From assembly GCA_036250225.1 (NCBI GenBank), contig JAPZLL010000001.1, positions 1,860,001 through 1,924,000 on the forward strand: 64,000 nt of DNA, in the 5' to 3' direction. Position 1 is the first letter of the stretch. Every line of letters begins with the position of its first letter. Positions 33,246 to 43,597 of this stretch are shown in pieces. This DNA comes from Cercophora sp. LCS_1 (Eukaryota > Ascomycota > Sordariomycetes > Sordariales > Lasiosphaeriaceae). The notes beneath the pieces are model-generated. The model did no database searches, was not told the origin of the DNA, and was given only the letters and a program-made list of their open reading frames with translations. Made by a program: the position numbers and the translations under genes.

Positions 33246-34613
33246 ATGACGATGGCAACGAGCCGACTGACCTTTCTTTACCCGCAACTCTGCCGGACAG
33301 GGCGCTGGACTGAGCCGGCAGTCGCCCAAGCATTCGCTGCGCGAGCACCCCGTCGTCAACCGGCGACCTCACCGTCACTGAGCTGCCAACATGCCCGCCC
33401 TTTCACAACGCCGTCTGCCGGCAGACTAGCATCATTCCCCCAACGCCACGGCAAGGCTGTAGAGCCGTTGCAACTACCGGCGCTTGAGGCCCACGTCTCT
33501 GCCGATCCCGCGAAGCCCACCGAAACAGCCAGTCAAGAAGATCAGCAACCTGCGCAGCTGGAGGAAAGAAGCAGTGAATCCTCAAAGTCAGCCCCAAGCG
33601 ACACCAAAGAGCTCTCCGAGCCACCACCCGAAGATGAACCCGGCAAGAAAGCCAAAGGCACTAGCGGTCCCATTGACACCCTCTTACACATGGAACCACC
33701 TGCCCCGGGCAGTCCCACCATCACCTTCAACACGGACTCAACCAAAGACCCCTCACCACATCCCCCCAATGCTGCAGCCGAAGCCGAAGCCGAAGCCAAC
33801 ACCAAGGCCAACAACGGTAGCGGCACAAACAGGCTCGCACCGCACCTCCACCCGCCGCCCTACGTCCACCACTTCGACAGCTACTCCCTTGTGAAGCAGC
33901 TCGAGACCGGAGGCTACTCGCTTAACCAATCCATCACAGCTATGAAAGCCGTGCGCGGACTCCTAGCGACGAACCTCGACGTAGCGCAGAGCGAGCTCGT
34001 CTCCAAATCCGACGTCGAGAACGAAACTTACCTCTTCCGCGCCGCCTGTTCTGAGCTAAGCACCGAGGTTAAGAACAACCGGCGCGTGGCCGACGAGCAC
34101 CTCCGGCAGCAGCGCACCCTACTCCAACACGAGGTCGACATACTCCAGCAGCATCTCAACCAAGAGCTCCTCACGTTGAATGACCACGTGCGCGGCATGT
34201 TCAACGACCGCCGCATGGCCGTGCGCGAGGAGCAAAAGGCGGTAGACAGCAGGGTATGGTTACTCTCCCTCTGCTTGATTTGCCCCTCAGCCAGAATTAG
34301 AAGTGCTAACGGTGGATCACAGATTCAACAAATCAACTACAAAATCAGCGTCATGCTCAACAGCGACGCAAAATCCGAGATCGAGGCCCTTCGCTGGGTT
34401 TTGATAAGACGCTCAGTCCTTGGTATCGTGTTTATGGCCGTCCTGACACTCGGCACGCTGCGATACGCTACTCACGTTAACCAAGAGCGGAAGAAGGAAG
34501 CCGAGCGCCTCGCCCGGGAGCGCGAAAGGGAGGCCGAGGAATCCAAGAAGCCCAACGGAAAAATCGACGCGACATCTGCCCCCGAAGCGGCAGAAATATT
34601 AGCCGCAGCATAG
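33246..34613 (+). CDS. FMP32: Mitochondrial DUF1640 / coiled-coil protein, Fmp32-like
   Basis: Member of the DUF1640 (CCDC90/MCUR1-related) family of inner-membrane mitochondrial proteins; yeast Fmp32 supports cytochrome oxidase biogenesis and proline use. Exons 33246-34253 and 34323-34613 give 432 aa. A basic N-terminus suggests import, then a long disordered Ser/Pro/Glu region. The conserved part starts near residue 210: FDSYSLVKQLETGGYSLNQSITAMKAVRGLL. A coiled coil (AACSELSTEVKNNRRVADEHL onward) and one membrane segment (VLGIVFMAVLTLGTLRYAT) follow, with a charged tail. The 69-nt intron is a multiple of three and has no stop, so retention would insert 23 residues in frame; GTATGG/CACAG borders and the break in the coiled coil argue it is spliced. 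Met at 33252 is an alternative start. Confidence 0.87.
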   Translation: MTMATSRLTFLYPQLCRTGRWTEPAVAQAFAARAPRRQPATSPSLSCQHARPFTTPSAGRLASFPQRHGKAVEPLQLPALEAHVSADPAKPTETASQEDQQPAQLEERSSESSKSAPSDTKELSEPPPEDEPGKKAKGTSGPIDTLLHMEPPAPGSPTITFNTDSTKDPSPHPPNAAAEAEAEANTKANNGSGTNRLAPHLHPPPYVHHFDSYSLVKQLETGGYSLNQSITAMKAVRGLLATNLDVAQSELVSKSDVENETYLFRAACSELSTEVKNNRRVADEHLRQQRTLLQHEVDILQQHLNQELLTLNDHVRGMFNDRRMAVREEQKAVDSRVWLLSLCLICPSARIRSANGGSQIQQINYKISVMLNSDAKSEIEALRWVLIRRSVLGIVFMAVLTLGTLRYATHVNQERKKEAERLAREREREAEESKKPNGKIDATSAPEAAEILAAA

Positions 34614-34770
34614 TGCCGGTACCAACCACCACCAACACATGTCCTTTTGTCATGAGTAAATAAGAGATATCAAAGCTCAAAGCGATACCCCTTGAATAGA
34701 ACATAGAGACAATACAATTAATTCATCTCTACACCTTATATATACCAGGGCCGTGTGTAGTCATCATATC

Positions 34771-37700
34771 TCATTGCCCTCCAAAGTTCATCTTCAACGC
34801 GATAGTCGGTCTGTCCTCATCCCCGTCGTTTCTTCTAGCTCCGCCACTCTGTCTGCCGCTCTTGATAACATCCTCCATGAAGGACCTCTGTCCCTCATTC
34901 ATCGAGCCCACCACCCCTCTAAACGCCGTCTGATCTGCCGACGCCAACTCTAGCAGTCTCGCGCTCGTCTCACGGTACACATCGCCCTCTCCCTCCCCTA
35001 CCGCACGCGCAAGCAACGTCGGGACGACGAGCGCCATGGCGATAGGCGCGTGATCTTTGGACACACCGGCAACATACTGGCACAACGTCTGGGCGACGAG
35101 AGCACGGGCACTCTCGGGGTCTTCGGGCTCCGTGTTTGTGACAAAGGCGATGAGACGCGGAAGCAAGGCGCGAGCAATAGTTTGGTCAGGGATGGTGGCT
35201 TTAGCCTGCGTCGAGAGGAGGAGCAGAGTGCGGATGCAGTTGGCGGCGATTTTGGCGGTCTAGGTAGTGGGGTTGCTCGTTAGTTTCACAATACATAAAG
35301 GGAGGATAAGAGGATGGGAGGAAAAATGGGCATACCATGCGATCAGTCAGACAATCTATCAGCTCGTCTAGGAATCTTGTCACCAAGAGCTCGGAGGCTA
35401 CGAGACGGTTGTCTCCGCCTGTGAAGAGGATGGTGATACCCATGAGGCAGTTCTTGACGCAGGTGAGGGACGTAGCTTGTTCGCGCTTCTGGGCGTGGAG
35501 GTAGATGGAGAGGAAGCGACGGAGACAGCCGAGGAGTTGGACGTCTGTTTGGGAGTGGGTTTCTGAGGCGGGCTTCCGTGATGAGGTCATGCTCGTGACG
35601 AAGCGTTTGAATGTTGGGAGGGCCTGTGGGACGATGACCTCCTGGCATCCGGGTGTGGCGAGGATGGTTGCAAAGATGTGGATGATGCAAGCGTGGAGGT
35701 CTGTCTTAATGATGGCAGGGAAGACTTCGGCCGCGTCGACGAGGGCGTTGAGCGATGTCTTGACGAGGAGGATTGCTTCCTCTGTCATTTGGTGGCGGAC
35801 GGGTTGAGGGCTGTCGCTTAGGTTGGGGAGCAGACCCGAGAGTACCAGCACAATGATGCGGGTGAGCTCGAACAGTTGTTCAATGTCTTCTGACAGCTCG
35901 CCGCCATCTGCCTCTTCGCGTTTCCGGGCTGCCGGGTGGGCGACGCACAAGGCGCGGGCGATCTCGACGATGACACCTTGGACGTCTAGACCCTCGGTGA
36001 GAACGAGTCTGTCGAGGAGATCCATTGTTTCGGAAAAGATGGCCTCGCGATAGATGGCATGGCCAGACACGCTGGGATGGAGAATTTTCTTGAGCGCACG
36101 TAGGATCTCAAGTGTCTGCTCTTGCGTTGCAAGGGACTCGCTTTGGCCCGGCTTGGTGGCGAGGGCTTCAAAGGCGATGCCAAACAGGACGAAGAAGAAA
36201 GCCACAGGCTCGTCGCGGTAATTGATGTCGGAACCCTTGGTACGACCGTTGGGGTTGCTGTTGGGCCCAGAAAGCTCCTTGCCGTCGAGAGCGTCAAAGA
36301 CAAATTCGCTGTCCTGCTCAATCAAGCTGGCAATAGCATCAACAAGCTTGAGCCAAGAGTCCTGGTAGAACTTGAGAAGCGTCTCCCGATTCAGGGCAGC
36401 ATAGACCGTGTCGAGATTCCCAGACAGCGAAGGAGGCCCTAGCGTCATGGAGATATCCGGTTCGAACCGCAACCGTGCGAACTCGCGGAGCGACTCCAGC
36501 CAGAGGGGTGTGAGAGTGCCAATGTGCGGCCGCAGAACATCAAGGAGATACTTTTGCTCCGAGCTTGCCACCTGGAGCTCTGCCCACGCCGCGAACACCG
36601 ACATCTTGACCATGACCCGCGCATTTGAGCTGAGGCCCTTGAGGTCGCCGATACCTGCGTGTTCGTCCTCGCCCGCAAAGTTTTCAAGCGAGCTCACCAG
36701 CGTCTTTAAGATGCGCCCCATCCTGTCGACGTCTGTGACAATGCCTGTGGCAATGAAACCAGCGCAAACATCAACCGCCTCGGAGGCTAGCTCTGGCGAC
36801 GAGTCTGCAGCAAAAGCGGGGGTGAGCGCTGAGCTGATTTGCGCTTGGTACTGCTCCAACAGCATGGCCTCCTCAAAGTCTGGATCGGGAGCTTTGCCAA
36901 ACATCTTGAGCACACCCCCAATGATCTTCAACCCCCAAATTCTCTGCTCCAGCACACCCGAGGTGGATGCCGAGAAGGCCATGCGAACCACGTCGGCGAT
37001 CTTATTCTGGAGAGCGAGTTGTGCCGCCGACTCACCATTCGTAGCAACATCTTTGGTGATGAGGATGAAGATGTCATGAAGACAGTCCATGGCAAAGGTT
37101 GTGACCTGCCATCTCAGGGGCTCAACGTCTGACCCACTGGGCGTTTCCTTCTCATCTTTCGCAACACCCGCAGCTGCGGCGAAGCCTGCAACTTCCTCAT
37201 CCTGAAGGTCAATGCCGGTATTGGTCTTTTTCAGTGTCATGGAGACTGCTGCAGTGTCCTTTGGTCGAGTCATCTTGAGGATATGTTGGAACCGTCGAAG
37301 CCAAGCCTCAGTATCCGTGAGACAGGTCTGACGCATCCAGTTCCTGATGATGTTGCGCATGCCCTCGTGATCGGGGGCGGAATCCAACACGAGCCAGAGC
37401 TGGTCCTCGAATCCCTTGTCTGCGGCCTCAATGACATCGTACGGGTTCCTCTTCATGAGATTGTAGAGTCCATCAACAGCTACATCCCGAAGGACGGGGT
37501 CGTCCGAGTTGAGATAGCGCTGGAGGAGCTTCACGTAGTCTACAAAGTTCATGTATCCCGGCGCGTAAAGCGTGAGATGTTCGAGACAGGCAAGACTAGC
37601 TTGCTGAACCTGCAAATCGTCCTCTTGCTGGAAGAAGCCGACGAGGGTGAGGATGAGCTCCCTCGACTTGGCAGAATCCTGAAGATCTGGTCCTAGGACG

Positions 37701-40700
37701 TTGATGATCGAGTCGACGCAGCGAGCGATAGCTGCCGGTGATGACAACTCAACTTCCAGGTTCATCGGCATGGTGGACCCCACCTCCGAGTGATGCGTCT
37801 CGGAGACATAGAGCTTGGCTAGCATGCCCAAGACGCTCGAAACATATCCCGCAAATCCGAGTCCTGCAGCATCAGAGACACGCGTGATGGCCTCGAGCGC
37901 CCAATAGTGGACAGTCGGATGTGTGTCGTTGCACAGAGACATGAGGATAGTAGTGATGGACTTTAGGTGATAGCCCGCCGCCATGTTGCCAATTTTGGTC
38001 TGAATACAGCCCAACGCCATCGCACAACCAGCTCTCGCGCTGGGCTCACGGTTGGCAACGATCGTTTGAATGAGATAGTTGATCTCCTGGTTGGTAAAAT
38101 AGTTGCCGCAAGTGCTGCACAACCGGGAAACTGCTTCATATGCGATGCTGCGGACGTACTGGTCGGGATCAAGGACAAAGTCACGGAGCAGCTCCCGAAT
38201 AAGCCCTTCAACAGCTGGGTTTGTGACGTCGCCCGAGGGAGACTTTGTCTCCTTGACCGCTACCCGTAGGGTTGAGAGGAGAGCGGTGGCAACATTGACC
38301 TTGATCGCGGCTTTGCGACCTGGATCTCGTTGAAGGGACCCGGCTGCGGTGAAAGTTGTTACTTGTTCTAACACGCTTTCCTGCACCTTGGACGGGGTCA
38401 AGGGGAAGACAAAGGCAAACAGCTGGATCGCCATATTGACTGCCTCAGTTGCGGGAGGGTCAGGCAAGTTTCGCTCATCCACGCCTCCGATATACAAGAG
38501 CGATGCGTCGTGCTCGAGCGTTCCGCACACGGGTGAGAGCAGTAGTCGCTCTATACGCTCCTCAGCGCTGTCGCCAGCAGACGCGCCGCTCTCTATTGTC
38601 GACTCCTGCTGTCCCGGGAGCGGCCTGACGGCAAAACCTCTGACGAGACCGGTAACACCAAACCCAGTGTTGTCTCCGACGTCCCAGATGGTCTCAAAGG
38701 TGCCAGCAGTGTTGGCGATGGATGCGCTGAGGGAGCTAGGGGTGTAATTCTCCGGGTCTGCGAAAAGAGAGATGGCGAGAGTGAGCAGGTTCGACTGCAA
38801 CAGCGCTTCTGCGCCATCGGCAGGACTGATATTAACAAGTTTTGTGTAGCACTGGAGCACCCTGCGCTGAACCATGACCTCGAGATCATGAAGCTGCAGC
38901 GCCGGCGTGAGCCTCTCACTGATATCCTCGGCCGTTTTCTTAGAGGGCAACGTTTTCAGAAAAGCCGTTGTATTCTGCAACATGGTTGCGATGCGCTTGG
39001 AAACATCGACGGTGAGCAGTCTGCTGTTGAACTGGAGGAACGCGAGGATAGACCCGAGAGCGCATTCCCGAACATGGCAAAGAAAGGAGGCATTTAGATA
39101 GTTCCGGTGCATGGAACTGTCCTTCGCCAACACCTTGGGCAGCGCATTCTTCCACAGCAAAAGGAGCTGCGAGAGATGGATCTTGACGAAGTTGGGGCCA
39201 AGAGACATCAAACCGCCAATCAACGTCCATGCAACTTGGATTTGCGTGCTTGCAACGCGCAGCTCAGAGCTTCCGCTAGACTTGAGCAAATTTGTCGCCA
39301 TGGTCAGGACCCGACTGTTGATATCGACAGAGCCGTAAAGGGGGCGTTGTGGGCTTGCACTCAGCCCCGCGGCGAGACCATTGGCAAAACCAATGCAACG
39401 CCGAGGTGAATTGCGCCCTGATCCCAGAAGCGACAGCTCTCTGCCTAGGCTGTTCATGCACACCGACAGGCATGGTAGAAGCTGTTGCGGACAGGCCAAC
39501 ACAAACGTCTTCATGCAAGCTGATGCGTGAACCTGGACGGTGTAGCTAGGATGCTGCAGTACTCCCAAGAGCCCGTCTCGACATGATTCTGCAACATTGT
39601 TCGCCGCAGAGCCTAGTCGACTGATCAGGGAAGCCAACGCGCCCATCGCCACAATCAAGGTCTGTTTCGACGGCTCTGGTCTCTCCTTGATTGCTTGTGG
39701 GTAGTTTTTGAGAACGTCGTTGATGAGCGCCTTGGCTGCCGCAGCTTGGCCGGACTCTCCTAGTATTTTCATACCTACAACCTCTTGAAGGAGAGTGTCC
39801 ACCATTCGACGAGATATTAAGAGGCGATATCGGTTATTCGAGATGTTGGTGCTGCCAAGAAGATCAACGGTGAGGTTTTCCACAATCCGGAGGTAGTTGA
39901 TCTCGATGGTCTTTTCTCCTAATTTTTGAAGCATCGCGCCGTAACAGACAGCGATCGCCGCTCTCGCTCTGTTCGACGTAGACATCCGAATGTACTGTGA
40001 CGTGAGTGTTTTCATCATGTCAATCAGAGATAAAGCCAGGACTTGTGACTTTCTCCCTAAGGGCGCTGGGCTCTCTGAGCGAGCCGGAAGCTCATCATCA
40101 TCCTGAAGCGCCCCTGGTTGCATGGACTGTCGTTTTGCCGCCTTGGACTTAGACCTCTTCAGCAATGTCAAAGGCGCCTCCCCAACCGCTGTCGAGGAGT
40201 ACCCCCTAAACAATGCCTCAGCAAAGCACTCAGCGGCGGCGACCCGAATGTGTGAAGAGTTTGACTCAAAGGTCTTGAACATAGAAGATCGCAAGCTGTC
40301 GAAGTCGCTGGAGTTCTGAAAATAGGGCGTGTGCTGCACAAGCAAGCGCAAGCATCGGCAAGCAGAGATTACCACCAGCGACCCCTTGTCGCTTGTAGCA
40401 TAGCTCCTGCCCTGCTTCCATATGTCCCTAGCGATGCTCTCATCCATGCTGCCCTCGATCATTTTCGCGACCTTGCCCAGAGACGTGAAAATAGTCGCTC
40501 GGAGACTGGCGCTGGTCGACGAGGACTTGAGGAGCTTCAAGAGCGTCGTACACACCAACTGGTGCAAACCGATCGCGCTGTCCCCAGCGGATCCAAAGAC
40601 GTCGCCCAGGCACGCAACGGCGGCATGTCTGGTCCTGATCTCGCTTTCGCTCTTTGATTTTCCACTTGATATTATCCCCACAAGCTCGTTGATCGTTTCG

Positions 40701-41056
40701 AATAGGAGCTTCCTATCGCCCTTGCCAAAAATGTGGGCGAGACATCGGCCCAGTGTGTTGCGGATAATCCTTGTCGGCGACGGGGCGGGGAGATTGATGA
40801 TTCGAAATATCTCCTTTTTGAGGTAGAACTGCTGGGCCGTGCAGTCGTCCGGTGCCAGCGCCAAAACATGCTTGCTGAGATTCGAGACAAAGTTCGTGAG
40901 GAACAGTTCCTGCTGTTCAGCCGGGAGCGCTTGCAGCTTCGCAACGTCGAGCTCCGGATTCGCAGTCGTGCTCGTGCTCGTGCTCGTTCTCGTTGGGATG
41001 CGCCCGTGGTCGCCGTTGCTGTCGCGGGGCTCCTCGGGAGCCGGCGTTGACGACAT
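34771..41056 (-). CDS. LAA1: Giant HEAT-repeat protein, Laa1/HEATR5-like
   Basis: 2069-aa protein built almost wholly of HEAT repeats, matching in size and N-terminus the Laa1/HEATR5 family, which partners the AP-1 clathrin adaptor in traffic between trans-Golgi and endosomes. Two exons on the minus strand: 41056-35336 and 35259-34771. It starts MSSTPAPEEPRDSNGDHG, then ELDVAKLQALPAEQQELFLTNFVSNLSKHV and RIIRNTLGRCLAHIFGKGDRKLLFETINEL, the most family-specific stretch. Typical repeats include GCAMALGCIQTKIGNMAAGYHL and DTHPTVHYWALEAITRVSDAAG. The 5.7-kb first exon is uninterrupted, uncommon beside the intron-rich neighbours. The 76-nt intron leads into TAKIAANCIRTLLLLSTQAKA. Convergent with FMP32, 157 bp between stops. 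Confidence 0.9.
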
Positions 41057-41826
41057 CTCGAGATTCTGGCCTTGGCGCGTGTGTGTAAGGTTCAGGTGTT
41101 CAATGGGTGTCCTGTGGCTCGACGTTGGGGCGCCGAAATCCGGGAGAGAGCAAGATGATGTGCAGGCAATATCCCATACTGTGGATCTTGAAGGCCTGGA
41201 GGCGCTGGGCGGGTCTGTTGACAACCAATGGGAGCGACTGCCGATAGGCGGGAGGTGGAACTCAGATCGTCCCGCTCCTCACCCCCGTCCAGCACATTGA
41301 CGCCATCAGGTTTGAAGTACACGACACAAACTTCACTATCCATTCACAATCTCGGAGACATGTAAACTGGGTTATAGTAAAGGCTCCTCGGAGAATTGAA
41401 TTACTATTTACTATTCCCATAGGCTTTCTCTATTACGTTCGAGCGACACTTATTGACAGGAATGTTCTTGACCGCTCCTCCTACCTGTTGAGCCTCTAAG
41501 ACATAAGCCCGCGTGGGGTGCTTGTGTGATCCTATAACCAACAAATCGAAAACGGTCGCGCAATCATATTTCTGCTATGGCGTAGAGTACATGTCAATGA
41601 TGTTGTTCCCACCAGTTTGGACGGAGACTTCGGTGAGCCCCTGTCTAACGCCGGGGGTGGGTCCTTGAGATCCGCCTTGGTTTATCCGCAGCTACCCGCT
41701 CCGGATTCGCCGACAAACACTAAATTTGAAGCGTCGGATTCGGGCCAAGCACCGTGGTTGACGCGATGAGCAGTCGAAAATCTCGTGCCTTGATATTCAC
41801 CTGCCTTCCCCATCACATTTTGCGTC
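41057..41826. other. Divergent promoter region of LAA1 and TACO1
   Basis: 770 bp with no supported gene and no clear repeat. Confidence 0.5.
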
Positions 41827-42768
41827 ATGTCCCTTTTTACGCGTACCGCCCGGCCGTTTAGTCGGTTGGTGGACTCGCAGTGCGCCTCCATTTGCGCGCA
41901 ATGCCGACGTTCCTTCGCCTCGAGCTCTGTTCTCCAAAGTGGTCACAACAAATGGTCGAAGATCAAGCACGACAAGGCTGCAAACGATAACAAGATGATG
42001 AAGACCAGGAGCCACTTCGCAAAACTCCTCATTCTCTACTCGAAGTGTGGGTAGCCCTGCCCCGACAACCACGATGCTGAGACTCACCACCAATAAGTGT
42101 ACGGCCCGAATCCCGATCACAACCCCCAATTGGCAAACACAATCCTTCAGGCGAAAAAAGCAGGAGTCCCCAAGGAAAAGATTGAGGGGGCCATTGCGCG
42201 AGGTCAAGGAAAGTCTTCAACAGGCGCCATTCTCGAACCCATGACGTTTGAGGCCATGGTGCCGCCGTCCATCGCGTTGGTAATCGAAGTTGAGACGGAC
42301 AACAGACAGCGGGTTCTCCAAGAGCTAAACTTAGCCTTGAAGAAAGGGCTCGCTAATGCGAGCTCCTCCAAGTTTTTCTTCACTCGACAGGGGCGTGTTG
42401 TTTTCGAGAAGACCGATGGTGGTCCGGATGTTGAGGCCCTCATGGACGATGCCATTGAAGCCGGGGCAGAGGACATCGAAAACGACGGAGACGGCAACAT
42501 TGTGATATGGACACAGCCCAACCTGACGACGCATATTCTGCAAACACTTGGAACCAAATTCGGTCTTCAGGCTCTCAGCTCGGGCATCATCTGGTCCCCT
42601 AACAAAGACACGATGGCCGAACTCGACAAAATCCCCTCGGAGTACTTCGTACCCATGCTCCGCACCATTCGCGAGTTCCCAGACGTCCAAGCCATGTACT
42701 CAAACGTGACCAAAGGTGCTCTCAGCGACAAGGATTGGGCAAGCGTTGCGGAGCACCTGGACACGTAG
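41827..42768 (+). CDS. TACO1: Mitochondrial YebC/TACO1-family translational activator
   Basis: YebC/PmpR family protein. The mammalian member TACO1 assists COX1 translation in mitochondria, and the yeast one (Dpc29) is also mitochondrial; bacterial relatives relieve ribosome stalling at prolines. Exons 41827-42046 and 42098-42768 give 296 aa, normal length. A basic, Ser/Arg-rich import sequence (about 1-30) precedes the signature SGHNKWSKIKHDKAANDNKMMK. LYGPNPDHNPQLANTILQAKKAGVPKEKIEGAI, EVETDNRQRVLQELN and FTRQGRVVFEK follow, with the acidic ALMDDAIEAGAEDIENDGDGN motif. The intron is 51 nt and splits the Leu codon of LYGPN. Convergent with PET100, another cytochrome oxidase biogenesis gene. 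Confidence 0.95.
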
Positions 42769-42936
42769 AACCCAACCAAATCGCCATGTACGCCATATAA
42801 TTGTACAGTAATGTTGAACATCAAGGCACAGGTCTGCGAGCCCCGTATTGTAACCCGCCTCTCGTCCTGGTTCCCCTCGGGTGCATCCGGCATATCCGGC
42901 TAGAGGCGGTCGGTCCATTTTGCGACAAGAGCGATA

Positions 42937-43264
42937 TTACTCGTCTTGGTGGTTTTGGTTATTTTGCGCTTGTCTTGCCTCCTCTGCCAGCCGCCTCTCG
43001 CGATTGAGTAGTCGCCTTGCCCGTAACCTCTCGAGCTCTTCTCTGATCTCATCTCGCTCCAATGGGACTCTATTCGCATGCTCGGCCTTGGGCCAAAAAT
43101 CGGGAACGGAGAAGCGGCTGTCGAGGTTGGTGCCAAAGTAGTACATGATTCCAATTGGGAACATGACGTACATGCCGAACTGGAAGCAGACTGTGTCAGC
43201 GGGGCAATCTCTGGCAAGTTGAGGGATTGTTTACCTTGAACACCTCTAGATTAAGCCCGCCCAT
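42937..43264 (-). CDS. PET100: Cytochrome c oxidase assembly chaperone Pet100
   Basis: Small inner-membrane protein needed to join cytochrome oxidase subassemblies. Exons on the minus strand 43264-43235 and 43179-42937 give 90 aa. The 30-nt first exon encodes MGGLNLEVFK and joins FGMYVMFPIGIMYYFGTN, the single membrane segment and family hallmark (LEVFKFGMY). DSRFSVPDFWP follows, with a charged helical tail rich in Arg, Glu and Gln. The AG at the end of TCTGCTTCCAG is the only acceptor that keeps the frame. Short length is usual for the family. Divergent from TDP1 over 333 bp. Confidence 0.92.
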
Positions 43265-43597
43265 CGTGATTATAGAGCGCTTCTGCTGGCAAGGATATTG
43301 TTGTCTACGTGAGTGGTTGACTGTCCGGTATCCGTTCGATAAAGCTCGTTTGATGGACCGAATTTACAGTGGGGCAGTCGCAAGATTTCTACCCTAACCC
43401 TTCCCAAATGCAGCCCCCAAATCACATGCCTTCGTGCCAATCTCGCACTCGTCTTCCTTATCTCATCCAGCCATAACGCGTTCCTCCAAAACCACGCGAC
43501 TGATAATTATCCAGGAACGCAACTTTGCCTCAGCCTCACACCGCCACCTCTTTTTGGGTGGGGGAAACCCTGTGTTCTTCACTTAGACAACTAGGTC
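43265..43597. promoter_or_regulatory. Bidirectional promoter of PET100 and TDP1 with telo-box
   Basis: 333 bp between divergent start codons. ACCCTAACCCT (43391-43401) is a telo-box-like motif. Joint control of the two genes is only an inference. Confidence 0.4.
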
